A stretch of 61,585 nucleotides of DNA from assembly GCA_001687465.1 (NCBI GenBank), contig LVLI01000585.1:1-61585 (forward strand). The letters run 5' to 3'. The translations under genes were made by a program, and so were the position numbers. This DNA comes from Halocafeteria seosinensis. Taxonomy: Eukaryota > Sar > Bigyra > Bicosoecida. The notes beneath the pieces were generated by a model, which searched no databases, was not told the DNA's origin, and saw nothing but the letters and a program-made list of their open reading frames with translations. Shown here piece after piece: positions 1 to 11,894 of this stretch; within the stretch, counting starts at the first letter, position 1, and each line of letters begins with the position of its first letter.

Positions 1-153
1 CCCTAGATGTATAGGACTACTACCTTCAGGTAGTAGGTTCCCTGTGGATTTAGGGTTTTACCCCCTGCTATAAAATTTTGGGAATAATCCCCTGTTATAT
101 GTGAATGTATCCCTTATGATATATTTTCCTCATATTATTCTCTTGAAGGGGTT

Positions 154-1010
154 GAAAACCGGTCCGAGTATCAAGGAAAGTGGTTTACTGTAGACGAGGA
201 GGATAACCTATCCGGACCTTTCAAAAAAGAAACTGATGCAGTTGTAAAGGCAAAGAAGAGCGCCGCCGCAAAAATAGGATTACCTGGTGCCGCGTACGTT
301 ACAAAGGCGATAGAGCAATCTCTAGAACCATGGCAAAGTTCAAAAGAAATCCGTGAAACAGCTAACATTAAAGAGCTACCGCTGTTCATTTCGCCTCTTG
401 GAGAGCAACGTTCTGTTCGAAATAACACACACACAANTGTTCGAAATAACGATGGAAACCTATGTTTCACCGGAACCGATATGCGTCCATCGTGATGGTT
501 GACTGTCCCTTACAGTTCTACAAGTGGGAAAACATTTTTAGCGATATACGACACAGGGTGCCCACATTGGATTGCCTTTAATAAAACGCTGCTACTTTTG
601 AATCCGCTTATGGTGGTTATTACCTTCGCAACTGGAGACTTCGCTTGACTTCGCGATTCTGTGCAGGTGCATATTCATCATACTTCTAACGGCACTGCTT
701 GTGAAAATGAGCAGTGTGAATACTTTGTAACTATCCCCCCCGAGTGTTCTTGGGGGTAATGCAGCATTAAATCATCCTTTCAGCATTAAATCATCCTTTC
801 AGCATTAAATCATCCTTTCATAAGAACGTGTCGAACCCCCGTAGCTGTTATTGGCGCATCGGTAGTAGCCGAGCTTGGGTTGGGTGTACTGCTGTCTACT
901 ACTCTTGGAAAATTCCATCTAATGCCCAAAAGTTTAAGTGACCGATGCAAAAGCTTGATTGATGATCATGTGGCTGAGAAAAAGAATAATGGCGATACCG
1001 ACGTGTCATA
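154..1010 (+). pseudogene. Decayed retroelement-like reading frame with aspartic-protease motif
   Basis: A broken plus-strand reading frame. Around 560-640 it reads an Asp-Thr-Gly-Cys motif preceded by a hydrophobic strand and followed by Thr-Phe-Ala-Thr-Gly, as in retropepsin-like aspartic proteases. The same frame is cut by TGA (about 646) and TAA (about 757), and a further open stretch runs to a stop near 1010. A 19-bp triplicated repeat lies inside it. No reverse transcriptase or integrase was recognised nearby, so this is at most a fragment of a retroelement or a decayed protease-like gene. Position 437 is an unresolved base (n). The protease reading rests on one short motif and is tentative. 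Confidence 0.3.
762..818. repeat. Three perfect tandem copies of a 19-bp unit
   Basis: The unit CAGCATTAAATCATCCTTT occurs three times without change at 762-780, 781-799 and 800-818. It lies inside the decayed protease-like frame. Perfect identity suggests a recent tandem expansion. The 19-bp period is not a multiple of three, so it would shift the frame of any coding sequence. Confidence 0.95.
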
Positions 1011-1387
1011 ATTAAGGCTAGTTTTAACGAAATTTGTTCAGCTGCTGAATGGAGCACCAGGTAGACTTGATAAGAGTCTGGCGTAAACTTGGTTTTGTAA
1101 ATCTAATTTACTGGTCTCATCATTTTCAACCTATATTGTATTTGCTTTAGGATATGTGTGGTGGGAGTAGCTAGTTGGTAATATTGGTCGATCCGCTACG
1201 CTAAACTACTGTACATGTCTAAGTGGTACAACGCATACGCACTGTTCACGCCAGGTCCGACGATTTATGAACTGGCATACTTGTGCTACCTCAATATGCC
1301 TCTTTTTTTTTTTAGGTTGGGACACAAGTCCTGAGAGCCTGTGACTCAGGCTGTGACAGCCATCCTTCCACTCAATCTCGGTATCCG

Positions 1388-1410
1388 CACACACACAAAC
1401 ACACACACAA
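1388..1410. repeat. CA-rich microsatellite
   Basis: An interrupted (CA)n tract abuts the dispersed 65-bp repeat at 1421. A shorter CA tract precedes the related partial copy at 17232, so the CA tract seems to be part of the larger repeat unit. Confidence 0.8.
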
Positions 1411-1420
1411 ATGTGACAGA

Positions 1421-1485
1421 TAGCCCACCGGCCGGGAAGTTGACCACGTCCTCTTAACGAGGAGCGGTAAGCGCCCGTGTTAAGC
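1421..1485. repeat. Dispersed 65-bp repeat, copy A
   Basis: About 60 of 65 positions match the copy at 16910-16974. The unit is GC-rich and contains an internal hairpin (arms CCTC/GAGG around TTAAC). The adjoining 18 bp at 1412-1429 recur at 17232-17249. The nature of the element is unknown: it does not read as a tRNA, and no terminal inverted repeats were seen. Confidence 0.85.
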
Positions 1486-1778
1486 ACACAAATGTGACAG
1501 ATAGTACATGTATTCGCACTACACTAGACAGAAGGTTCGCCCCTCTCTCGCATAGCTCATTCATTCATTCGGATCTCACCATCAACTCCACTGCTTGGAA
1601 ATGCCGCGAACTACTACCACTACAAGTACATTATCCACAAGTTGTGCGTAGTCTGTTACCAGTAGTATTGTGCACTTCTCTTCCAAGTTCACATAACACA
1701 ACTTCACAGAGTGTAAGTACCACGTACACACTTGACAATTTTAGTGTCAACTGTATTTCGGTATTCATCCTACAGTAG

Positions 1779-3092
1779 TTAGGATCTTATTTCCCAAACG
1801 TAAGATGCTCAGCTGCCCCTATTCGAGATAACCCTTTTGATGGCATAAAAGAGTGCCGGCACGTAATCCGCGGACTCCACCTGCCCCCTGCCTGTATGCA
1901 ATTGAGAGACATGGCAGAAGATGAACTAGGGCATGAAGTACGCGACCGATATGCTAAATGGACGTGCTGCAAAATGTATTGTCCTCCTTGGGACTGTGAA
2001 GAGGTACGCAAAATAACGAAAGCATTGTACCTACTTGAACCAATATTTAGCGTATAAGTGCAGTTGATTGTGGTCGACCAAGTTGCTGATGGAGTGGTGT
2101 TCATACAGAAGCCAAACAAGTTCATGCTTTATTTGTGCTCTTGTTCATGCCTCGGTCTCTGGTGTCTACGACGGTGGTTTTCCATCCAAGTAAGTCCAAG
2201 CCCTATTCTTCAATTTCCACTCGTCCAATGAAGGTTATTGGCGGCTGAATATCGCAGGTACATTGTGAGCGGTTCTTCGGCCTTACTCTAGCTATTTCGT
2301 TTCTTAGATATGCTTTTCTTAACTGCAGCTGTTGAGGAAAACGGCGATTTGAAGATATCTCACCATGCTTTCTGTGAGGACTGGACGGAAAAATACGATG
2401 ACGTTGTTGGTGTCGTAAGTCGTATACCATGGGAAGGAGATTGGTTCACGCTACTGCATATGTCATGATGTATTCCCTTGGAATGTATATGCAGAACGAG
2501 GTGAACATGTATGTGGCGTCGAATGGAGCCTACCGGACATCATGCCGGGGAAAAGACGCAAAACAGACCGTAAATGAGTATTTGACGGAGAGAAGAGAGA
2601 GTGAGTTTGTTTTCGGTGTTTTCATTACAATGATGGATGTTACTGTCTCCTCACTCGTCTAATCTTTTCACAGAGGAAGGTGGCACCCTGAAAAACTCCT
2701 GGAAGACTGGCGAGATCGATATGAGTACTAGAGCTTTTATGCAACCAGGGCCAAATCCAAGGTTGATGGCTCCCGGACCACAAGGTGCTGTCATGGGTGA
2801 AGATGCACCCCACTCCCCGATACCTGTACATCAAGGCTTTTACCAGCAACAACAAACGTCTCCTCAACACCAGAATCCGTCTAGCGGTATGCACTCAGAG
2901 ATGCGTTCTCACAACCCGATTTACGGTACAAACTATCAGCAACAACAGCGAAATGATTATCCTTCTCCGAACATGCAACCGGAATATGGACATGCGTACT
3001 ATCAACAACAGCAACAGAGATATGGAGGATATCTTCAACAAGGACATGATCGGTCTATGAACTCTCAGGAGCAGCCGCCTAAGTATGTATAA
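1779..3092 (+). CDS. Unrecognised Cys-rich protein with Gln/Pro-rich tail (5' end unresolved)
   Basis: Five exons join in frame: 1779-2003, 2064-2189, 2337-2414, 2495-2600 and 2674-3092, each bounded by GT and AG. A possible earlier exon ends at 1712 before GTAAGT and is open back to about 1494, but it has no ATG, so the true start is unknown; an internal ATG lies near 1894. The protein has a cysteine cluster (WTCCKMYCPPWDCEE) and a short hydrophobic Cys/Leu/Trp-rich stretch that could be a membrane segment. Its last 120 residues are rich in Gln, Pro, Tyr and Gly and end in PPKYV, which contains a PPxY-type WW-domain ligand. I do not recognise the family. Consistent intron phases make the gene real; its function cannot be stated. 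Confidence 0.6.
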
Positions 3093-4813
3093 AAACAGGT
3101 ATAGGGACCGAATGTCCGATGAGATTCCAGCTCCGGAGTTGAACGCGAATATGGCCAGTTTTATAATTTGCGTACTCTCTGGTGTGATGCAAACAATCTG
3201 ACCTTTCTTACCACGAAGATGCATTTGATTTACTTAGGAGGGCCGGAGCAAGGATAACTACTGCTTCTTTAAGAGTATAGACTGCTTCAATGAGAGTAGA
3301 AGCAGCGGTTCGATTGACTTGAGTGGTTGAGAGTGTGTATAGTCTTCTCATATATGAAAGAAAAGGAGCTATGCAGTACTAAATAGTCTGTTCTTGCTTG
3401 TTGAAATCTCTGTGCTCTTTATATGACGTGAGCGCTGTCTAGTTAACTAGTTGCCGGCTCAGGCTATCCCTGGAGTAAAATTACTTCGATCCAATGCGCG
3501 CGTTAGCTTAATGCACTAATCAAGTTCTCAAAACCTCCCGTAATTATGTGAGCCGAAGCTAGGTTCATGTCGGTGACATACTCTGAGTCTCTGACGGTCA
3601 CTTCCACATAAATTACCGCACATGAACTAGTTGTAATCTGAGGAGCAGTCAAGTTTCTGAGCCGATAAAAAGGTCTACATGGATTATCCGTAGGGTGATG
3701 TTACTAGCACAACATAGAGGGATCCATACATCTAAACCAGATGAACAAACATCGAGAGCATGGCACGAACAGCAACAACGACGCAACTCGAGGAGATGGT
3801 AGAATGTTCAGCCATAGTTCGTTAAGAATGTTTGGCCCCGCTGAGCAGCAGCGAGAAGTGTTTCGACGCCAGAATTATTGATTGATTGGTTGATTGATTG
3901 ACGTGGTAACCAAGCATGACAAGCCCACCCGGGGCCAGCTCCTGTGTTGCCGGATTGCCTAATTGGAAAATTGTGTGCCTCAGGATTGCCGGATTGCAAA
4001 ATACTCATATTCATCTGATATGCTATACACACTTTGTATGACTTCATACTGCGCGTTGTACTTCTTTAAATTCAGTTGCGATGCACTGCGTTTGCCTCCT
4101 GACCGCGAGCAACTTATTTTCTCGTACATGTGTCCAAGCAAGTTTGCGGCATGCTCTGTTCAACCGCTGCTGTCGCAGTATTTTACCTGAAGCAGTTGTA
4201 GTTGCTCGACCCTCTCACATTCGTGGGAGCTTACGATAAAATGATGACATTTGCTACAGTATCCTGTGTTGCAATCGCAAGCGTCGTCTCCTCTGACTAC
4301 GATCGATTCTGGGTCTATTGTATCTGTACCGGCACGAAAGAATGTACAGTATCGGAAAGGTTCCTATGGTAAACGTCCGTGTTTTCTAGCCAAGAAAGTT
4401 TGATTGTGCCACTAACAAATTGAGGATGTGTTTCTTGGGTAACATACAAACGGGCTCCTGGAGTTGGACGAGCCAGAATGGCTGTGGTTTAGTGCGACAG
4501 CGACTACATCCCGTCTGTTTCAAATACGCAAGATAGGCTATTGGAATCTATAAAAGGGATAGTCCAGTCCATTAACGGAGGCTAAGTACTAGCGGAGTCT
4601 TTCGTGGTCTGTTGACACGAGGAGTTAGCTCCCTTCTCCCGGAGACAGTGAGCTGGGTTTTGTAGTTTTTTCAGGAACAGCCCTGGGGGTAACTTCACAT
4701 CCTGGGACTGCCGTTGGCCGAGAAGTACAACACAGATGCATGCGGCTTGTGATGATAGCAGTTCTCCTATTGGAATTCAAACTGTACGCCAATCATAGGT
4801 CACTCACCTAGCC
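3093..4813. other. Intergenic stretch, no supported gene
   Basis: No reading frame here has convincing protein character. It holds a short TTGATTGATTGG-type tandem near 3877-3900 and a direct repeat GCCGGATTGC, twice between about 3949 and 4000. The 3' part presumably carries the promoter of the gene starting at 4814. Confidence 0.5.
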
Positions 4814-7236
4814 ATGGCGGCCGCGGGTGCCATCAATGGGGAGAAAAACACGTCATTGAAGGAAGAGACCGAGCGGGACATTGCTCGCATCAAGACCGTC
4901 TTTAGCACATACTACAACCATGTGCATGCAGTTTCCAAGAGTGAGGAAGCTAGTGTCCACGCGGCACTGGAAGAGGGAGACCTCCGTGCATCGACAGTCC
5001 TAGGACTTCTGTTTGAAAATAGATGGGGGGCTGTCAATGGGTTAATGGATCCCCAGTTGTTTCAAGTGGGTAGCGGAAAGAATAAGGAACGAACGCGGAG
5101 TCATGTGAAGGGGGAATTGAAGGAAGCTCTGAAGGAAGAAGTGGAGAAGGGTCCCTTACGCCTAGACGTCTTCGGGAGTACCTCCGTCTCCCTGTTGGCG
5201 TTCGTGAAGGCGTTGATGACAATGGAAAATGAAGACGTGGATGCTGCGACCGTGCTCGCGGATGCCTGTGCACAGTATTGTGCTAATGATTCGCCAGTCT
5301 CCAAGAAGCCGAACGATGATCCTCAAAAAATTATATTCGATACTGCGCACGCAGAAGCCAAACTAGCTGGAAGTGTACTGCTCTTCCTTCAGCCGTCTTT
5401 AACGCATGCTCTTCAAGGCGGTTGGGCTCTGAGGAAATGCTACAACCAATTCTTCGACTGTCTTGAGCGTGCTCAGATAAAAGAGTCATTGATCAGAGAA
5501 TGCGGATCTGTTCCAATCTCTTCAGACACGCTCCAGCAGTTTTATTCGCAGTGGGAGGCAGGAGAGTCCACTGATCGCGTTGCTGTTTTCCCCAACTTGC
5601 TCCCTCCCCAAAGCCACGCGGAAATCAAGAAAACGATGCCTGTTTCCGTCGCTAGTAGTATTTTATTTGGGATGGGTGGATTTCAACTTGTACTATCGCT
5701 CCTGCCGCCGACAGTTAAGAAGGTGATTAGCTTTTTCGGGTTTCAAGGTAGCCGCGGTTACGGGATTTCTTGTCTCCGTACCAGCTTCCTCTCGGGAGGT
5801 CTTCATGCTCCTTTGGCGCTTTGTGTGCTTGTCACTTATTATATCGGAACCTCTTTGTGGCTTCGGGATCCTTCTCCAGAAATGATGGAAGAAGCGCGAC
5901 TACTGCTGGAACTAGCGTTACACATTTATCCTTCTAGTGTCCTGCTTCACTGGTTACAAGTAAGAATTAATGCATCATCATGTATTCTTATTATACCTCG
6001 AGAACTTCTCCTATGTTATATGCAGGCACGCTGGTATCGAGCGTATAGGAATCCTCTTTCTGGGTATCGTGCATTGAGTAGGGTAGCTACACTGCAGCAC
6101 ATGCCTCTAGATCAGCGTTTGGAGGTTAACGATGTGCCCGGAACTCAAAACCCGACGGACGATGACTCTATCGGTTGGCGCGGGATGAAAAGCATCTGTT
6201 TGTACGAGCTGGGATGGGCGTCTTGTCTATTGGTAGAACAAGGGAGACAGAATCAACGTTTCTCGGAAGCAGCTCACTATTTCCACAGGCTGCGTCTATT
6301 GAGCATGTGGAGCATTTCGTTTTACGCCTATTTGGCGGGATCGTGCTTTCTGGCTGCAGGGGAGATACGAAATGCTACAGCTCTTTTGAAGGAGGTGGAA
6401 GCCAACGTGCAGCAAAAGTCTGGAAGAGTTCCGCCAATTGAGCAATTGGCTAGGAGACGAGCCCGTCGGATTCTTCATTCTATAGAATCCAAACACTTGG
6501 GCGACCAAGTAGAATTATACGGGTCAAACGGCACGTTACATACGGCAAATTTTACCTGTTTTTCTCCGGCCTTGGAGTTGATCTATCTTTGGAACGGTTT
6601 TTCCCAAAGCCAAACACTTTGTGAGTGGGCTAGCTGGTACACAGAACGCTGGCTCCGTACATATGAGTCAACAGCTAGAGAAAAGTAAGTTTCCAATCCA
6701 GTGTCCGTGCCTGATGTATTTTCTCCTATCCCTCACTGTGCTTCTAACTCTGCAGGTTGTTCTCGAAGGATGATCTAATCCGTATTCAGGAATCTAAGGG
6801 GTTTTTTAAGCTAGGAAAGAGGTCGACTCATTCTTATAGTGAAGAAGACTTGGCTCTATGCTTACTGATACGAGCCTCGGCGTTACAGTCTCAAGGAGAG
6901 TTTGAAGGGGCTATGGAATGTCTACGTCGAGTGGAGGATGATATTAATTGCGCTAAGTTTGTTCCAGGATACGATGGATGCTATATTGAACCAGCGATGC
7001 ATCTCGAAAAGGGTCTGATCTTGTTGGCTCAGAAGCAGGTAAGATCCGCTTTGGCTTGCATGTATGGCTGTTTCTCTCAATCCTATTGCCACTACCCTGT
7101 TTGTGTTCAGAGTAAGGCGGCCCTGGAGAGTTTAGCAAGTGTGCATCAAACATGTGCCGATGTGCAACTCGGCAATCGTTTGAGCTTCCGTGCACGGCAG
7201 ATAGAAACGGAAATCGAAGAACGGAAGGTGCTATGA
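4814..7236 (+). CDS. TTC39/IML2-type tetratricopeptide protein
   Basis: Four exons, 4814-5959, 6026-6684, 6756-7038 and 7111-7236, give about 737 aa. The N-terminal half has the family pattern: a helical repeat around LLFENRWGAVNGLMDP, then a block with LSLLPPTVKKVISFFGFQG followed by a leucine-rich helix, as in TTC39 proteins and yeast Iml2. Helical TPR-like repeats continue to the C-terminus. Family members include a yeast protein linked to lipid-droplet and inclusion-body clearance and poorly characterised animal paralogues, so the cellular role is inferred only. Introns 5960-6025 (66 nt) and 7039-7110 (72 nt) are multiples of three without stops; a gene caller would read straight through them. 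Start ATG follows 13 in-window non-coding bases of the same promoter block; no upstream in-frame ATG was needed. Confidence 0.8.
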
Positions 7237-7728
7237 ACTCTATCCCATACCACCACTCCGACTTCGTGGGTACAACCGACTAATTGCGGTAGTTCCATGA
7301 GTTAGCCATCGGTCAATCAGCGCAAACAATTTAAGAAATTAGCTTAGATATTATTTAATGGAATAGAAACCCAAGCGTTCATTTCTAACTTGTGTATGGC
7401 CGTGTCTCGGCCAGATTATCCTCATTGTACCACCGTTGAGCAGCGCCTTCCTGGTACTGCCAGGCTGAGCCGCTGAGGGGGGTCCCAAGCCTCGGAGATA
7501 CACGACAGATAGAGTTTCAAGCGTGTTTGTTGTTGTATTTCCCCCCCTCCAAACCATTTTTAGCGTTAGTAGAGACTTTTGTACGGTAGAGTGGAAGGAG
7601 ATTGGATTTTGTATAGGGGGTTGTGTGCACCTTGGATACCATCTTTTGTACGTTGGGTCATCTGGTCGCATTCTACGGCTGTTTGGGGGCTGTATCTTGA
7701 CTGAACACAAGCCCAGACATACAACACG
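7237..7728. other. Intergenic spacer between two plus-strand genes
   Basis: 492 bp between the stop of the TTC39-like gene and the ATG of the SAXO-like gene. It must contain a 3' end and a promoter, but no motif stands out beyond pyrimidine-rich runs. Confidence 0.5.
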
Positions 7729-9484
7729 ATGACGAACGAATCCCCAGAGCCTTCATCTGCTAGGAGCGCTTCATTCCGAGAAAGTGGATCCCCTCGAGCT
7801 TCGCCTCCGGATGCGAAATCCTCCCGTCACAAGACGAGTGGACGAACCACGCTGCTCCGGAGCCACAGGCATGCTCCTCGATACAGGGATGAGAACGGAG
7901 AGAGGCTCTTCCAAGGCAAGTTTGATGAGACGACCCATGCGCCGCTGGAACCGAACCCTGAATGTAAAGCAAAGGATGCTTACGAAGAGCCATTGCACCA
8001 AGCGAAAGGCAGTAAGTGCTATATCACAGGAGGCTGCTAGAATTGGCTTGAGCGAAGAACTTGTTGAATTCTGATGCAGCTACTGAACCTCATTACTACG
8101 ACTATCTGTCCCGCGAATGGTTGAATTATCCCGAAAACAAAAACAAACTGAGACCTCGAGGAAGGAATCGCAAACCGTAAGTGCAATTGTACAACGCTAA
8201 GTGTTTCGGCTAGCTTAGAGATAATTTGTCTTCTACAGTGAATCTGCAAAGAAATCCCAGCCCTTTACTGGCGAGAGTGAGCACGCATCCCAATTTCGAC
8301 CAAAAAGTTCTGGACGGGATACCTATCGACCAAAGCGAGGATCTACCATCCCCTTGGGTGGTGGAGGCTTCTCAGGAACCACAGAGTTCCGGGATAGATT
8401 CCCTGGACATGAACCAGTTCCTCCTGCGCCTGCACCGCGACCAGCATATCACCCTAATGACGTTCCTCTGCAAGACACAACAACATACAAGGACAATTTT
8501 GTACCTCAGAAATCCGGAAAGCCGTCACAGTTCTCTCCTCGACCCCACCTTAAGCTACCAGGAGGGAACATGACCGAAACACCAGAACATCGGCGTGCCT
8601 TTGTAGACCCTCAAGGCAAGGGCCGTCCAAATAAATATAGCCCGCTTAAAACTCGTAGGCCGAACGTCGACTTTGCTGGCACCAGTTCATACGCAAGGGA
8701 CTATCCACGTCATGATGTCCGCAAGCATGCTCCGTCTCCTAAAAGGAACCAAAAATTTCGGAGCAAACCGCAGCCCGGCACATTACCGCAATCAACATAC
8801 AGGGATAGTATTGGCCAACCAGATACCGACAACATCAATGAACCACCTCCGGCCAATCCGTCACCGAGGAGGTCCGAAAGCGCTCCAATGCCGAGTCAGA
8901 CGGAAGCATCTGATACTTTTAGAAACCCAAATGGCTCACCTTTGACGGTGAACTTCTCTCCTATGAAACCCAGGCAAAACTTGCATGGAGGCGGAGATTT
9001 TCGACCCAACACGGAAAACCGCGACAAGTATGTTCCACACGAAACCGTACCGCCGCTTCCAACTTCCCGTCCAGAGTATCGTCCGAACAACATACCCCTC
9101 CAGTCACAAACCACGTACAGACAGACATATTCAAACTATGACCCTCAGTCGCGCCCTTCCTCTGTTCGCCACCGAGAGAATCTTCGCACTGGCGGTCCGT
9201 TCAAACCTGACACAGAGAACCGGTCAAATTTTAGACCGTGGGACGTCCAACCTCGTCGCCCTGCTACTTCCACATCTCCTCGAATTGCTTCCCCTCACTT
9301 TGCTGGAACAACAGAGTACTCGCGCAAGTACACCCGGCACAACTTGGGCTCTGGACAGAGAAAGCCTCCTTCCAAAGTGATAGATAGGCAATTCGTTGAT
9401 CCTTCGACCACGTACAGAGACGGACCAGGAGCGTTTATTGACGAGGATCTAGCTTCTGAGGACTCTAGGGGGTACGTTTACTAA
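7729..9484 (+). CDS. SAXO/FAM154-like axonemal microtubule-stabilising protein
   Basis: Exons 7729-8011, 8080-8176 and 8239-9484 give about 541 aa. The protein is basic and Pro/Arg-rich and is built from repeats with the pattern F-x-G-T-x-Y/F-x-x-x-Y/F, for example FSGTTEFRDRF, FAGTSSYARDY, FRPNTENRDKY, FKPDTENRSNF and FAGTTEYSRKY. They alternate with short TTYRD/TTYKD elements. This is the Mn-module style of SAXO proteins, which bind and stabilise microtubules of centrioles and ciliary axonemes. By inference the protein works in a flagellum or basal body. It is the best evidence in the window for a flagellated organism. Its stop codon lies 26 nt from the stop codon of the convergent lipid kinase gene. 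Confidence 0.75.
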
Positions 9485-9510
9485 CAAAAAGGTGTCCATG
9501 CTTCAGTGTA

Positions 9511-11571
9511 TTAACATAGCATTCGAAGCACTCTAGGGAGAACGTCCATCCTAAATGGAGAAAACCCACTCACCTCTCCGTCAATGTTCAAAGTATTTGG
9601 GCCGCTCACTGTCGATGTTTTTTTAATGTTTTTCTTTTGTTGTGTCGAACCTTCGTTTGCATCACTGTACCTGGCAGTTTCATCATCCACGGGACGCAAG
9701 ATGAGTTCGCTAGCCTGCAGCAAGAAAGCAACATACACACCACTGTGGGATGCAGAAGGGCTACTGTACTAACCTGCAAATAAGACACGCTCGAAGCATT
9801 CAAGTGTTCTCCTTGTGTAGACTTCTTTGCACGATCCAGAACTTTCACCGCTTCCATACGCGTCGGGTCTGTATGAGGCATTGCAGCATGATTCGAATAA
9901 GCGCAAGATCAGTTGAAGAAACGTACTTGTCATTAAGATTACATCAAACAACCCATCATCCACTTTGGCATAAGGACATAATGCCATCTTCTCCCCGATG
10001 TGGACAGTGTTCTGAATCTGGATCATTGAATACTCAGTTTGCGAGACATTCAGTTGATTTCTATCGTCAGTTAACTCGTTCCAGCTACAATACGCTGCAA
10101 GATCCTCAAGCTTTGTGTGTTGAGTTATATGGTTACGTTTCCTGTCTGTTGAGCTATTGCCACTGTCACCAGTCTTCAGTTCCTGCTTCGTGTTAGCATC
10201 ATCAGAGGACGCATCTGACTCCTTCTGTTTCGAGCCGTCCTTGCTCTCTACATCCGCATTTCCCTTGGCAGGGTCAGGAGTTTCTGCCTCGTTATCCTCG
10301 TCATTACCTTGCTGAGTTTGAGGAGATGACCTCGTATCGCCCTCTATTCCAGTAACATGATCACCTGACTTGTACTCACTCTTTTCATCTATAACCGGCA
10401 ATCGAGAGTGACTACCGATTTCTGCTGTTGATGCGGATTGACCCGTAGGAACCACGAATTCCAGGGCAAGGCGATATGTTCTCATCGATAGGATCTGGAA
10501 AGCTGCAGCCATGTTGTACTGAGCTGACCCCATCCATCTGAGACTATTCGCTGTGGATAGTATTGACCATGTCAGACCATATCCCACCATGTTGATCGAA
10601 AATGTTATATATTGGGACAGGCCCTTATAGCTCATTTGAGCCCAGTATGCAGAGCTATCGGAGAAGTGCAAATGTAGCCGAGAAGGACCGCCTGCTTCAG
10701 TAGCGGTAGCTGCGGCGTTACTCTTAGTGTGATTATTTTCAGCACCATTGTCCTGTGATTCTTCTTCATCTTCTGGCGCGGCAGTATCCTCCGTTTCCTC
10801 GCGTTGCATCGCAGTCGGTATTCTACGTCCACGCCCCTCTTCAGCAGAAGAGCAATGGGCGGAGGACGACGGACCAATGCTTCTACCATCCCATACTTGA
10901 GAGTTGAGTTCTAGCGCCTTCGGTAACAGGCTTGGGCTGTGAAAGTTGGCGGCATTCGATGGGTCATTTGCTGCGGGTGTTTCGGGTTTCGGATCGAGGC
11001 TTGGCGCCTGCGTAATCTGCATGATATCCACCAGTCGAGGCTTGGCTCGTTTCAATGCCTCCAATCCCTCTTCCACCGTAGAGTATCCAAGCGTGAATGC
11101 TATCGTATTGCCACTCCCTGATGGCAGAATGCATACAGGTGGAATATCCAAAAGATCATATCTCTCTTGGACGCATCCCAATAAGAGCGCATCAATGACC
11201 TGATGGACGGTGCCATCTCCTCCTAGCGGCAAAATTGCGTGGTAGCTGGTAATATCATCAATATCCTCAATTAAGCTGTATACGTGCCCTGGATACTCTG
11301 AATAGCATACTTCCACCGTGTACCCACTGCTTTCCAGGGACCGAATGACGTGTGATGCTGTCGTTTTGCTCTTTTTGGAGCCACTGTGAGGATTGGTGAT
11401 GAGTAAAACATGCTCTATGGGAAGCTCCTGTAAGGGTGAATGGGTAAAAGCGTCGAAAATGGAGGTATTTGATGCTGTATGGGAGGAAGTCTCCTGATGA
11501 TGGCGAGGAGGAGCTGGCTCCGGGGAGCTAGTTTGGCTCACAGAGGAGTTTGTTGAGCACCGATTCCCCAT
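9511..11571 (-). CDS. Diacylglycerol/sphingosine kinase-family lipid kinase
   Basis: Exons 9927-11571, 9774-9868 and 9511-9714 give about 647 aa. The catalytic domain starts near residue 55 with LLITNPHSGSKKS, then the GGDGT nucleotide-binding motif and the PSGSGNT motif, followed by a glycine-rich NMVGYGL segment and a C-terminal NIDGE strand. These are diagnostic of the DAGK-cat fold (diacylglycerol, sphingosine and ceramide kinases). A Ser/Asp/Glu-rich insertion of about 150 residues, with repeated acidic runs, splits the domain. The start MGNRC suggests N-myristoylation plus palmitoylation, hence membrane anchoring (inference). An upstream in-frame extension to 11697 exists, but the MGNRC start is favoured. 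Substrate cannot be told; the layout most resembles sphingosine/ceramide-type kinases. Confidence 0.85.
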
Positions 11572-11894
11572 GATAGTATACCCCAAACAGATAGCGCTCT
11601 CCTTGTGAATATAAAATGCCAATCTTATCTTACAATAGGCGAGCTGCTGCATAAAAGATAATTGGACGAGTATTGTAAGTATCAGAAATGATTGCACGGT
11701 TGGATGTGCATTTTAGTCGCTTGGCGACGCTTGCCACCATAATCGGACACAAAGAAATGAATAGTCTCTTTCTTTTCGGATTCAGTCTAGTTTTACCACC
11801 ACCATTTTTGATTGGTTCCACAGGATGGTGAGAATTGACTGATTCCACATGCATGAGTTGTACGCGTGTCTGGAAGATGCAGACACGTCTTCCA
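11572..11894. other. Spacer between two minus-strand genes
   Basis: 323 bp separating the end of the histidine kinase gene from the start of the lipid kinase gene. It presumably contains the kinase promoter; nothing further is recognisable. Confidence 0.5.

Noticed and set aside
17-36. 9-bp inverted repeat CTACTACCT/AGGTAGTAG at the left edge
   Set aside because: The loop is 2 nt and context is unknown because the window starts here; it may be part of a repeat but cannot be classified.
50-56. A single TTTAGGG, the plant/algal telomere unit
   Set aside because: Only one copy occurs; no tandem array, so no evidence of a telomere.
1421-1485. Dispersed repeat as a tRNA gene
   Set aside because: The CCTCTTAACGAGG hairpin could mimic an anticodon arm, but no A/B boxes or acceptor stem fit.
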